Shown here in pieces: positions 17,402 through 24,799 of a stretch of 51,134 nucleotides of DNA. Position 1 is the first letter of the stretch. The number at the start of each line of letters is the position of its first letter. A model generated the notes under the pieces. The model ran no database searches, had not been told where the DNA came from, and saw only the letters and a list, made by a program, of their open reading frames with translations. Origin of the DNA: Methanobacteriota archaeon (GTDB lineage: Archaea > Thermoplasmatota > Poseidoniia > MGIII > CG-Epi1); contig JAPOKN010000003.1 in NCBI GenBank assembly GCA_029977605.1, positions 1 through 51,134 on the forward strand, given 5' to 3'. A program made the translations under genes and the position numbers.

Positions 17402-17840
17402 TATCAGAATTCTTTGCTTCGATCAAGACGATCCTAAGAAATGTACTGCCAAAAGATTAGAAAGGTTCAATCTTTCAGATAATCACTCAAATTTCAAGAC
17501 ACTACCGCCTATGGGTTTAGTTTTAGATCCTTTTTCTGAAAAAATTCTTAGTAATGAAGATATCCCACTTGCGGAAGTTGGTGGAATTGTTGGTGTAGAT
17601 TGTTCTTGGAATAAGGCTCCGGAAACGTTTTCCCGATTACGTTTAATGGGTCTAGAGCCCCGAAGCTTACCGTTGGTAACTCCAGCTAACCCCGTAAACT
17701 CAGGTAAGGTAGGTAAATTAACGACAGCAGAAGCAATAGCATCAGCTTTACTAATTTGTGGACAGTCGGAACAAGCTCAAAAAATCATGTCGGTTTTTAA
17801 ATGGGGTCCAGCTTTTTTAAAATTAAATTCTCATTTATAA
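17391..17840 (+). CDS. tsr3: rRNA 3-amino-3-carboxypropyltransferase Tsr3
   Basis: This 149-residue SAM-dependent enzyme transfers the aminocarboxypropyl group to N1-methylpseudouridine in the small-subunit rRNA P-site hairpin. The family is seen in FDQDDPKKCTAKRLERFNL, VGVDCSWNKAPETF, SLPLVTPANPVNSGKVGKLT, TAEAIASALLICG and FKWGPAFLKLN. I chose the ATG at 17391 (MSFNIRIL), which fits the family start; an in-frame TTG at 17376 would add five residues. It overlaps nadC by 11 bases and is probably co-transcribed. Confidence 0.92.
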   Translation: MSFNIRILCFDQDDPKKCTAKRLERFNLSDNHSNFKTLPPMGLVLDPFSEKILSNEDIPLAEVGGIVGVDCSWNKAPETFSRLRLMGLEPRSLPLVTPANPVNSGKVGKLTTAEAIASALLICGQSEQAQKIMSVFKWGPAFLKLNSHL

Positions 17841-17876
17841 TAATAAGTTCTATAAATGCAGGCAAACTGAGTCAAC

Positions 17877-18185
17877 ATGGATTCAGTGAATGTAAGTGAA
17901 GAAATGCCTAGTTTTAGTTTTTCAGGCAAAACTCACAGAATATTTATTGAAGGAAGAGGCTTTGATTTCGAATCATTTGATATTTATAATAATAGTACAG
18001 CTTCTTTAAATCTTATTAATTTAGATGATCCATTATTTACAATTTTAGATTTTGAAGAACCTAGGGTAATTTATGTTGTTTCAAGATTAGGTCAGAAAGA
18101 TTTGATTCTTCAAGGTTGTATTTTTAAATCAATAGATGGAAGCGAAAGTCAGTTGTCCTATTCCAAAATTCAGACTGAGTCGTAA
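17877..18185 (+). CDS. hypothetical protein, 102 residues
   Basis: I do not recognise this protein. It is hydrophilic, without a signal peptide or membrane segment, and alternates short predicted strands (HRIFIEGRGFDFESFDIYNN, RVIYVVSRL, QKDLILQGCIFKSIDG), suggesting a small all-beta or alpha/beta domain. A good TATA-like element (TTCTATAAATG, about 17847-17857) sits 20-30 bases before the ATG, so it likely has its own leaderless promoter. It lies between tsr3 and the geranylgeranyl reductase gene, 32 bases before the latter, and may share its mRNA. Confidence 0.65.
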   Translation: MDSVNVSEEMPSFSFSGKTHRIFIEGRGFDFESFDIYNNSTASLNLINLDDPLFTILDFEEPRVIYVVSRLGQKDLILQGCIFKSIDGSESQLSYSKIQTES

Positions 18186-18217
18186 ACCTTAATTTAGAGC
18201 ATTCGGGATAGATAATT

Positions 18218-19393
18218 GTGGAAATCGTAGATGTTGCAGTCGTAGGAGGAGGACCTGCAGGTTCATCAGCAGCTCGCGAAGCGGCAGAACGTGGTTTGTC
18301 TGTACTTTTATTTGATCATGCACACCCCAGAAGAAAAGCCTGCGGAGGAGGCTTACCCGTTAAAGGAATTGAGTGGATGGATGCGCCTGATGAGTCTATT
18401 GAATGTGAAATGTCTTCAATTTCCTTTACTTACAATGAGACCAAATTAAAAATTCCAGTAAACAAAGGTAAATTAATTCGAAGAGACGATTGGGATTTCT
18501 ATTTATTTAACAGAGCTAAAGAGGCTGGCGCAGGCCATGTTATTGAAAGAGTTAAATCTTTAGAACTAGTTGATGGTATTTGGTTGATTAATGGCAAATA
18601 TAAATCGAAATACATAATTGGAGCAGATGGCGTAAATGGTTTCACTCGTAAGCATTTTATGGACAGAATACCGCGAGAGCATCTCTTTGCAGCAGCAGGA
18701 TATTATCTGTCAATAAAACCAGATGAAAATGATGTGGAATTTATTGTAGGAGCTCTACCCGGAGAAGAAGGATATCTTTGGGTGTTCCCTAAGAGTGATC
18801 ACTACAATATTGGTTATTGTTATAATTCAGGAACTCCAGGTATGCGTGAAGCTTTAGATAAACTTCTTGCAGAAAGGTGGCCTGGTGAGTTTGTTCGTAA
18901 TGGTAAATGGAAGTTAAAAGATACAGGAGAGATTGTGGATTGCAAGAAGTTTGGTTCAGTAATTCCTTCCTACAATGATCCGAAACTATTCGATGAGCCA
19001 GTCTCTGGCAAAAATTGGGTACTTTGTGGTGATGCAGCAGGTCATGTAAATCCAATCCATGGAGAAGGCCTCAATCATTGCGCGTTAGGTGGAAGACTTG
19101 CAGCTAAAGCAATTTCTAAAGGAGATCCGACTTTATTTGAACAGTATTGGCGTTCTCATTATAGTAGAGATATGTATCGTGCTGCAAATACTAAACATAA
19201 AATATATAAGCCATTTTTTATGAAGATAGGTTTCGCTTTAGGTAGAACACCAGCTCTTTTTGGAATGTTAGCCGATTTGACAAGAGGAGAATACAAAGGA
19301 AAAGCCACAACAAATTTTTGGTTTAAACTACCCTTAGCGTTAATTCAGGCTCTTTTTGGTTTCAAGCACAAAGAAATTAAAGCGTTAAATTGA
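18218..19393 (+). CDS. geranylgeranyl reductase family flavoprotein
   Basis: This 391-residue FAD enzyme is of the digeranylgeranylglycerophospholipid reductase family, which saturates the isoprenoid chains of archaeal ether lipids. The FAD fold is seen at the N-terminus (VDVAVVGGGPAGSSAAREAA), CGGGLPVKG follows as in the family, and the second FAD motif is VLCGDAAGHVNPIHGEGLNH. The start is GTG at 18218, directly before the Rossmann strand. The C-terminal third is hydrophobic and probably membrane-associated. GGGP synthase at 27722 acts earlier in the same pathway. A chlorophyll or menaquinone-type prenyl reductase is a less likely alternative. Confidence 0.88.
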   Translation: MEIVDVAVVGGGPAGSSAAREAAERGLSVLLFDHAHPRRKACGGGLPVKGIEWMDAPDESIECEMSSISFTYNETKLKIPVNKGKLIRRDDWDFYLFNRAKEAGAGHVIERVKSLELVDGIWLINGKYKSKYIIGADGVNGFTRKHFMDRIPREHLFAAAGYYLSIKPDENDVEFIVGALPGEEGYLWVFPKSDHYNIGYCYNSGTPGMREALDKLLAERWPGEFVRNGKWKLKDTGEIVDCKKFGSVIPSYNDPKLFDEPVSGKNWVLCGDAAGHVNPIHGEGLNHCALGGRLAAKAISKGDPTLFEQYWRSHYSRDMYRAANTKHKIYKPFFMKIGFALGRTPALFGMLADLTRGEYKGKATTNFWFKLPLALIQALFGFKHKEIKALN

Positions 19394-19454
19394 ATTCTCG
19401 GATTAGCTTTATTAAACCCTTTGGCTCGGAGCGTTTCCTGAGGACTCAGGTATC

Positions 19455-19733
19455 ATGAAAATACCACGAAAAGTTAAGATGTACAGCCCTTATGCAAAAA
19501 AGCATACACTTCATGAAATTGAAGTAGTTAAAAAGAAGCGAGCTTCTGAGTTAGCAAGAGGGCAAAGAAAGTTTAGAAGTGTAACGTCTGGCTACGGTGG
19601 TTTTCCTAGACCTAAACCAGAAGGTCGTGAAAAGCCTACAAAAAGAGTTTATGTTAGGTATAGATGTACTGAGACAGGTAAAGCACACCACAAGAAAAAC
19701 TTTAGAGCTAAAAAGTTCGAGTTAACGGAGTAA
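19455..19733 (+). CDS. rpl44e: 50S ribosomal protein eL42 (L44e), zinc-less variant
   Basis: This 92-residue large-subunit protein lies near the E site. Recognition rests on RGQRKFRSVTSGYGGFPRPKPEG, KPTKRVYVRY and GKAHHKKNFRAKKFEL. The family has a four-cysteine zinc ribbon (CPxC...CxxC). Here the first pair is replaced by S11 and A14 (MYSPYAKKH) and the last position by T74 (RCTETGKA), leaving only C71, so zinc cannot be bound in the normal way. The rest is well conserved, so this is a functional cysteine-less form rather than a pseudogene. It is the first gene of the conserved eL42-eS27-aIF2a-Nop10-PAC2 operon. Confidence 0.95.
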   Translation: MKIPRKVKMYSPYAKKHTLHEIEVVKKKRASELARGQRKFRSVTSGYGGFPRPKPEGREKPTKRVYVRYRCTETGKAHHKKNFRAKKFELTE

Positions 19734-19735
19734 AA

Positions 19736-19906
19736 ATGACAAAAAGTAAATTTCTAAAAGTTAAAAGTCCTGATAGCGACTATACTGTAGTGATTTTTGA
19801 TAAGTGCGACACAGTAGTAAAGGATCCAGTTACTGGTTCAACAATTGCACTTCCTACAGGCGGTAAGGCAAAGATTCTTGGGGAGATATTAGAGGAGCTT
19901 GAGTGA
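19736..19906 (+). CDS. rps27e: 30S ribosomal protein eS27, zinc-less variant
   Basis: This 56-residue small-subunit protein begins MTKSKFLKVKSPDSDYTVVI and ends LPTGGKAKILGEILEELE, matching the eS27 frame end to end, including the PTGGKxxIxGEIL tail. The four zinc ligands expected at positions 11, 14, 30 and 33 are S, S, D and T here. The only cysteine (C24) is at an unrelated place. It starts 2 bases after eL42 and its stop overlaps the aIF2-alpha start (GTGA). Its position in the operon supports the identification despite the lost motif. Confidence 0.92.
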   Translation: MTKSKFLKVKSPDSDYTVVIFDKCDTVVKDPVTGSTIALPTGGKAKILGEILEELE

Positions 19907-20676
19907 GTCCTTTGGACGTACCTGAAGATGGCGATTATATTATTGGGCGTGTTATTGAAGTAAAAGATTTCGGCGCTACTTTAGATTTACTTGAATATAC
20001 AGATCAGAAAGCATTTGTTCATATTTCAGAAGTAGCCTCAGGTTGGGTAAAATATATTCGAGATTTTATTCGCGAAGGCCAAATGGTTGTTGCCAAGGTT
20101 ACTAAGGTTAAAAAAGGTAGTAAAATTATCGATGCATCAGTAAGACAAGTTTCAGGACATAGAAAAAAAGAGAAAATAAGAGAATGGAAAAATGAACAAC
20201 GTGCTTCCAAATTACTTGAACTTGTTGCGAAGAACATAAAAGTTGATTACGAAAAATTGCGTAATGAAATTAGAGAAGATTTAGTTAATAATTACGAAAG
20301 CCTATATCGCGCATTTGAAGAATCAGTCATTAACGGTGACGATTTCAAAAAAGCGTGGAAAGGAAAATGGGTTTCTGAATTTATTAAAGTAGGAATTGAA
20401 AATGTTACTCCACCATATGTTACCATAGGTGGAATGCTTAGTTTGGTTTCCGAAAAAGAAGACGGCGTAGAAGGAATTAAAGCTTCATTGATGGGCCCTG
20501 AAGCAATTCATGAAGATAGCAAATTAACAATAACTTCAGACGGAGCACCTAACTATAGAATATTAGTCAAAGCTCCAAATTACAAACAGGCAGAAGAAGA
20601 ACTAAAATCTGCAGTGGATATGGTTTTAAGTCTCCTCAAAAAAGAGGGTGGTGTAGGTTCCTTTGAGAGGGCATAA
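19903..20676 (+). CDS. eif2a: translation initiation factor aIF2, alpha subunit
   Basis: This 257-residue subunit of the aIF2 heterotrimer brings initiator tRNA to the ribosome. An S1-type OB domain occupies residues 10-85 (DYIIGRVIEVKDFGATLDLL, AFVHISEVASGWVKYIRDFI, GQMVVAKVTKV), followed by a helical domain and a C-terminal alpha/beta domain (PNYRILVKAPNYKQAEEELK). The start is GTG at 19903, overlapping the eS27 stop by four bases. The Nop10 ATG overlaps the last base of its stop codon. Confidence 0.96.
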   Translation: MSPLDVPEDGDYIIGRVIEVKDFGATLDLLEYTDQKAFVHISEVASGWVKYIRDFIREGQMVVAKVTKVKKGSKIIDASVRQVSGHRKKEKIREWKNEQRASKLLELVAKNIKVDYEKLRNEIREDLVNNYESLYRAFEESVINGDDFKKAWKGKWVSEFIKVGIENVTPPYVTIGGMLSLVSEKEDGVEGIKASLMGPEAIHEDSKLTITSDGAPNYRILVKAPNYKQAEEELKSAVDMVLSLLKKEGGVGSFERA

Positions 20677-20837
20677 TGCGTTCTTCAATTTTGCATTGTA
20701 AGAAATGCAATGTGTTTACATTAGGTTCTATGTGTGATAATTGTAACAGTAAAACATCAAATCCACTCCCTCCTAAATATTCTCCTGAAGATAAATATGG
20801 AAAGTATCGAAGAATGTTAAAGGAGAAATCATCTTGA
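20676..20837 (+). CDS. nop10: rRNA pseudouridylation protein Nop10
   Basis: This 53-residue component of the H/ACA RNP, with Cbf5, Gar1 and L7Ae, is short enough to be missed by length filters. The sequence MRSSILHCKKCNVFTLG, MCDNCNSKTSNPLPPKYSPE and DKYGKYRRMLKE matches the family. The zinc ribbon is intact, with C8/C11 and C20/C23, unlike the two ribosomal proteins upstream. It overlaps aIF2-alpha by 1 base and PAC2 by 4 bases. Confidence 0.95.
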   Translation: MRSSILHCKKCNVFTLGSMCDNCNSKTSNPLPPKYSPEDKYGKYRRMLKEKSS

Positions 20838-21589
20838 GCTTTACAGAAATTGTTAAAATTGAGGATATTAAATTAAAAGATGCAATACTCCTCGAAGGTT
20901 TGCCAGGTGTAGGTAATGTTGGTAAATTAGCAGCAATGCATTTAATTGAAGAATTAAAGGCTAAAAAATGTACTGAAATATATTCTTCCCATTTTCCTCC
21001 ACAAGTTTTGATTGATGATGATGGTGTTGTTAAATTAGTAAATAATGAACTTTATTATCATAAAGGTAAAGGCAAAAACAAAGATTTGTTATTTTTAGTA
21101 GGTGAATACCAAGGTATGGATTCTTCCGGGCAGTATGAATTATGCAATCAATTAATCTCACTTGTCAAAGAGATGGGAGTTTCTAGTATTTTTACCTTAG
21201 GTGGTTATGGCTTGGGTAAATTAGTTCCTGAGCCTAGAGTTCTTGGCGCAGCGACTTCTCAAGATGTGGTAGAGTTATTCAAATCAGCAGATGTTGAATT
21301 CATAGATGGTGAACCTGGTGCTGGAATCGTTGGAGCTTCAGGACTTTTGTTAGGTTTGGGTAAGTTGCAAGGAATAGAAGGCGGTTGTTTGATGGGAGAA
21401 ACTAGTGGATATATGGTAGACCCTAAATCTGCAAGTGTTGTTTTGAAATCACTTCAGAAATTATTAGGTATCGAAATAGATCTTGAAGAATTAGAAAAAA
21501 GAGCTAAGCAAGTTGATAGCATAACAAATCAATTGAAAGAGAGTGAATCTGAAGTTGAAGAAAAAGTAGATGTTAACTATATTGGCTAA
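20834..21589 (+). CDS. PAC2-family proteasome assembly chaperone
   Basis: This 251-residue protein is related to archaeal PbaB and eukaryotic PAC2, which assist proteasome core assembly. PAC2-family features are ILLEGLPGVGNVGKLAAMHL, SSHFPPQVLIDDDGVV, LLFLVGEYQ, FTLGGYGLGK, GIVGASGLLLGLG and GCLMGETSGYMVDPKSA. The start is TTG at 20834 (TTGAGCTTTACA), overlapping the Nop10 stop. The C-terminal 30 residues form a charged helix, as in the family. It is the last gene of the eL42 operon and meets the next gene tail to tail with a 4-base overlap. Confidence 0.9.
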   Translation: MSFTEIVKIEDIKLKDAILLEGLPGVGNVGKLAAMHLIEELKAKKCTEIYSSHFPPQVLIDDDGVVKLVNNELYYHKGKGKNKDLLFLVGEYQGMDSSGQYELCNQLISLVKEMGVSSIFTLGGYGLGKLVPEPRVLGAATSQDVVELFKSADVEFIDGEPGAGIVGASGLLLGLGKLQGIEGGCLMGETSGYMVDPKSASVVLKSLQKLLGIEIDLEELEKRAKQVDSITNQLKESESEVEEKVDVNYIG

Positions 21590-23514
21590 AGTGCATTTTT
21601 AGATTGCAAATTAAACATAACTAATCCGTTTTTAGCATCAATTCCAGCTACTTCCTGATAATCATAACCTAAAGAGTCACTACCCCCACTCCTATCAAGG
21701 AAATATGCGTAACTTCCTGCAGTATCAACATCAATATTATTAGAATAATCATTGAAGTTCCAGTTCCCCGAATTTAAGTCCGAGATTGCGCTAATTAAAT
21801 CTAAATTTCCAAAGTCAAGAATAGAAGTTGGAGATGAAAGGCTTTGTTCAGATATCAAATTTTGGCCTAAAATAAGAGTAGTAGTTTCGTAATTAACATT
21901 ATTAGTATTTTTATCGATAGCCCAATCAGCAATTTCTTCAAAATCAGTCATAAGATTTTCAGCTGAGCAAACGGTCAATGGTGTTTCTATTTCTTCCATT
22001 TTTAAAATAGGGTTATCTAATTCTACTTCGGTTCCATTTACATTAGTAGTGCCATTAATTTTTTCCTGACGGTAGTCTAGAATCCAGCCATCTACTTTCT
22101 GAGATTGCTCATTACTGTGTGCCATTGTAAAATTCCATCTATTATTATTGTTAGAGCTAAAATTAGCTTCAATTACAAAAGCTTCTTCTTTTTTGGCCTG
22201 TTGGTCTTTGATGTAATTATCAAATGAAGAGATATTGTTCCTAGCTGCATTAATTCCAGATTGTAGGTTAAAATTTTCACTCAGCTGTGAATTTTCATCG
22301 CAAGATGTGCCTAAGGCAGGCGCACCATTATCCCAAGCTAAAAATTCACCCTCACTATTAGGTGAAACAGAATCGTAATTTTTGGTAGGGACAAATTCAT
22401 TTCCCTCAAATACATCTTTAGCTGTGGCAGTATATTTCAGATCAATTGAATATAGTTGAGCTCCGGGTGATTTTGCTTCAGAAGTTAATCTCATTTCAAA
22501 TTTTAAAGGGAGACTACTAACTTCTGACATGTAAAAAGAAAATGTATAACTGTATTCATATTCATATCCTAGTAATGAATCAGATACGTATGAGGTCATG
22601 ATTTGAATTTTTACGGTATCATAATCTTTTATTTTTTCACCTTTATCGACTTTAGTAGTAAATTGGATGCCACTTTCGTAAAGAGTTCCACTGTCGCCTA
22701 CTGTCAAAGTCTTTCCAATGTATGCATTTCCATGAGGCAATATGCCGCTGCTATGTTGGCGAGGTATCCAATCCGTAGCGCTCTGCCATGCCCATCGTTG
22801 ACCTATTCCTGAGATTTTTGCAGTGGAAGCATTAGAAACTATATCAGATCGTATAATGTTTAGTGAACTGCTATCAACATATTGATCTTGTGTACTCTTT
22901 ATGTTTGAATTTTTTAGTTCAGCAGGTTCAGATCCTTCTTCAGTGATTGTGCCATCAACATCATCAAGGTCTTGCTCTATATATTTCCTAAAAAGAGAAT
23001 TTTTAGTCTCACCATATCCATTTTTTTCAACATGCCGAGGTCCTTCTATTCCAAGAGATAGCTCACCCTGGAAAACAACGTCTAAATTATTTATTACAAT
23101 ATCATTGTCAAAGAACCCAAAGGGTATAGGAACATCTAAATTACTGTCAAAATTTAAGAAGCCATTTACGTTATAATTAATTTGTTCATCGTATCTTTCA
23201 TTGGGAACTTCAATTTCAGCGTTTGTTTCATTTAATAAGAAGAAGAGAGTTCCAGTTAGAAGGAGAATGACAACAGTACCTACTATTCCAATAGTTCTTA
23301 GATTTAAGCCATCAACATCTTCAGCTATAGGGATTGCCCAATCCTCGTCATTTTCAATAGCTTCACCTTCTTCAGGTATAGCTAGATTAATTTCTTTCTC
23401 ATCTTTTTCAGGCGAGGCTTCAGATAAGTCTAGAGTTGAACTATAATCCTCAGAGTCTGAGCTAGAAGTATCGTCTTCTTTTCCCGTATCCCAAAGGTTG
23501 TCTTCCGACTTCAC
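21586..23514 (-). CDS. membrane-anchored extracytoplasmic protein, unknown function
   Basis: I do not recognise the family. The 642 residues comprise an acidic, serine-rich cytoplasmic stretch (about 1-70), one membrane helix (about 75-93, GIVGTVVILLLTGTLFFLL) and a large external domain. The external part is rich in beta strands and polar residues, with many N-x-S/T sites, several aromatic-rich strands (YEYEYSYTFSFYMSE) and an Asn-rich C-terminal portion (EEIADWAIDKNTNNVNYETT). Only a few cysteines are present. The start is a GTG at 23514. It probably has its own promoter. An envelope or sensory role is inferred only from topology. Confidence 0.7.
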   Translation of the reverse strand: MKSEDNLWDTGKEDDTSSSDSEDYSSTLDLSEASPEKDEKEINLAIPEEGEAIENDEDWAIPIAEDVDGLNLRTIGIVGTVVILLLTGTLFFLLNETNAEIEVPNERYDEQINYNVNGFLNFDSNLDVPIPFGFFDNDIVINNLDVVFQGELSLGIEGPRHVEKNGYGETKNSLFRKYIEQDLDDVDGTITEEGSEPAELKNSNIKSTQDQYVDSSSLNIIRSDIVSNASTAKISGIGQRWAWQSATDWIPRQHSSGILPHGNAYIGKTLTVGDSGTLYESGIQFTTKVDKGEKIKDYDTVKIQIMTSYVSDSLLGYEYEYSYTFSFYMSEVSSLPLKFEMRLTSEAKSPGAQLYSIDLKYTATAKDVFEGNEFVPTKNYDSVSPNSEGEFLAWDNGAPALGTSCDENSQLSENFNLQSGINAARNNISSFDNYIKDQQAKKEEAFVIEANFSSNNNNRWNFTMAHSNEQSQKVDGWILDYRQEKINGTTNVNGTEVELDNPILKMEEIETPLTVCSAENLMTDFEEIADWAIDKNTNNVNYETTTLILGQNLISEQSLSSPTSILDFGNLDLISAISDLNSGNWNFNDYSNNIDVDTAGSYAYFLDRSGGSDSLGYDYQEVAGIDAKNGLVMFNLQSKNAL

Positions 23515-23558
23515 GAAGCTTAGGCATCGCTATTCTATTTTAGACTAATGCTGATTAA

Positions 23559-23834
23559 TTATGATTTAATTATTGCAATTAAGAAAATAACTATACCAAT
23601 AATTCCACCTAGCATTCCACCAATGAAAGCGAGGATAGAGTTCATGAATACTACACTGTCATACGCCATTGAAGTTACGTAGTACATTAAAGCTATACCT
23701 AGCGCTAAAAATAAAATGCCAACATTTCTAGTTTTACTACTGCCGTAATATGATATCAGCAATCCCATTAATAGCATAGATAAGGCAGAACCAACAATAA
23801 GCATAGATATTGCAATTTCAGATGTTTCGGCCAT
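23559..23834 (-). CDS. small three-helix membrane protein
   Basis: This 91-residue integral membrane protein is of unknown function. It has three hydrophobic segments: ISMLIVGSALSMLLMGLLIS, VGILFLALGIALMYYV and FIGGMLGGIIGIVIFLIAII. The ATG at 23834 (MAETSEIAIS) is preceded by a strong GGAGAGGAGG Shine-Dalgarno, which fixes the start; an upstream TTG in frame is not needed. It lies 1 base downstream of its larger paralogue, with matching motifs (YYGSSKTRNVGI here, YFGAGKSQKIGL there), and is translated from the same mRNA. Confidence 0.7.
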   Translation of the reverse strand: MAETSEIAISMLIVGSALSMLLMGLLISYYGSSKTRNVGILFLALGIALMYYVTSMAYDSVVFMNSILAFIGGMLGGIIGIVIFLIAIIKS

Positions 23835-23835
23835 T

Positions 23836-24291
23836 TTATTCCTCCTCTCCTGATGAATCCGTTGATTCAGCATTTAATTCTTTTTCTAATTTTTTAAGTT
23901 CTTCATCTAAGTCCAAATCTTCGAGATCTTCTAAGTCTAAATCTTCTAAATCATCTACAGTATCTACTTTCATAAGTACAAATAAGATTACAAACATTCC
24001 AATAATCATTCCAGCTAGCGCTGAAATTCCAGATATCAGTGCATCCATGAATACTCCGTCATCAAATTGAGTTGTTACTCCAGTTCCAGCTTCAAAAGTT
24101 AGGATATATGTTATGACTATTGCTAAAATTCCAGTGACCAAGAGGCCGAGACCAATCTTTTGAGATTTACCAGCACCGAAATATGATGTGAATAAGCCAG
24201 TAGCTAAGAGAGCAACTCCGATTCCGATCAATAACATAGATACGAAATAGTCCATAATTACTCCATCGCCGATTTCTGTGGACATGTCCAT
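23836..24291 (-). CDS. three-helix membrane protein with acidic tail
   Basis: This 151-residue membrane protein is of unknown function and paralogous to the next gene downstream. Three hydrophobic stretches (YFVSMLLIGIGVALLATGLF, GLGLLVTGILAIVITYILTF, GMIIGMFVILFVLM) are followed by a long acidic cytoplasmic tail (DDLEDLDLEDLEDLDLDEE and a KKLEKEL helix), likely coiled coil. The tail could bind a cationic partner or divalent ions. No catalytic motif is visible. Confidence 0.7.
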   Translation of the reverse strand: MDMSTEIGDGVIMDYFVSMLLIGIGVALLATGLFTSYFGAGKSQKIGLGLLVTGILAIVITYILTFEAGTGVTTQFDDGVFMDALISGISALAGMIIGMFVILFVLMKVDTVDDLEDLDLEDLEDLDLDEELKKLEKELNAESTDSSGEEE

Positions 24292-24361
24292 AAGTTGTTA
24301 TTTTAGAACCTTAGTTATAAACATATCTATCCCTTTTTTTGTCGACGACGTTCACAGGATA

Positions 24362-24372
24362 AGTATATATAC
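24362..24372 (+). promoter_or_regulatory. strong TATA box of the small duplicated protein gene
   Basis: The 24362-24372 region reads AGTATATATAC, the clearest TATA element in the window. It is followed about 32 bases later by the ATG at 24404, leaving a leader of only a few bases. The quality of the box suggests high expression of the 76-residue protein. Confidence 0.55.
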
Positions 24373-24403
24373 ACTACACTTTCTAAACAATTGGTGTTAA
24401 ACC

Positions 24404-24634
24404 ATGGCTGAAAAAGTTGAAAAGACAGGAGTAACAAAAGAAGCAGGCTACCTATATTACTTAGGAAAAGACGGACACGTATGGCGAACTAAGATGGCTC
24501 GAGGCGGTAAAAAGACCGGCGGCGGACCAGAAAAAGTCGCAGATGCAGGTGTCACTAGAGAAGATAAATTCCTATATTACATCGACAAAGATGGCGATGT
24601 AGCTAGGTCCGAGATGGCTCGCGGCCGAAAGTAA
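24404..24634 (+). CDS. small protein of two GYLYYLGKDGxVxR repeats
   Basis: This basic 76-residue protein is built from a duplicated unit. Residues 8-36 (TGVTKEAGYLYYLGKDGHVW, then RTKMARGGK) and 48-75 (AGVTREDKFLYYIDKDGDVA, then RSEMARGR) align directly. Each unit looks like three short strands with a conserved YY, KDG turn and MARG. No function can be assigned; I have an impression that similar short KDGDVxRxxMARG proteins occur in other microbes but cannot verify it here. A strong TATA box and a hairpin with T-run downstream frame it as a discrete, probably well-expressed gene. A role in binding nucleic acid is a guess from charge only. Confidence 0.75.
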   Translation: MAEKVEKTGVTKEAGYLYYLGKDGHVWRTKMARGGKKTGGGPEKVADAGVTREDKFLYYIDKDGDVARSEMARGRK

Positions 24635-24664
24635 ATTTAAATTTACTTAGAGTCAAAAATGGTT

Positions 24665-24697
24665 AGCCCAAATTATTTTGGGCTGATCTCTTTTTTT
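24665..24697 (+). terminator. hairpin plus T-run after the small-protein gene
   Basis: AGCCCAAA (24665-24672) and TTTGGGCT (24677-24684) are a perfect 8-base inverted repeat with a 4-base loop. A seven-T run follows at 24691-24697. Archaeal termination depends mainly on T-runs, and the tRNA-Ser gene starts 5 bases later, so this probably ends the small-protein transcript. Confidence 0.55.
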
Positions 24698-24701
24698 ATG
24701 A

Positions 24702-24788
24702 GCCGAGGTCGCTTAGCCCGGTATAGCGCCGGCCTTGAAAGCCGGTGGGAAATTTCCCTCGGGGGTTCAAATCCCTCCCTCGGCGCCA
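24702..24788 (+). tRNA. tRNA-Ser (TGA)
   Basis: The acceptor GCCGAGG pairs with CCTCGGC, followed by discriminator G and encoded CCA. The anticodon stem CCGGC/GCCGG encloses CTTGAAA, giving anticodon TGA. A long variable arm (TGGGAAATTTCCC) marks a class II serine tRNA. The T arm is GGGGG-TTCAAAT-CCCTC. No intron is seen. Confidence 0.96.
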
Positions 24789-24799
24789 ATAAAATTATT

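Noticed and set aside
19455..19906. eL42 and eS27 as decaying pseudogenes
   Set aside because: Both frames are intact, translationally coupled and conserved outside the zinc ligands.
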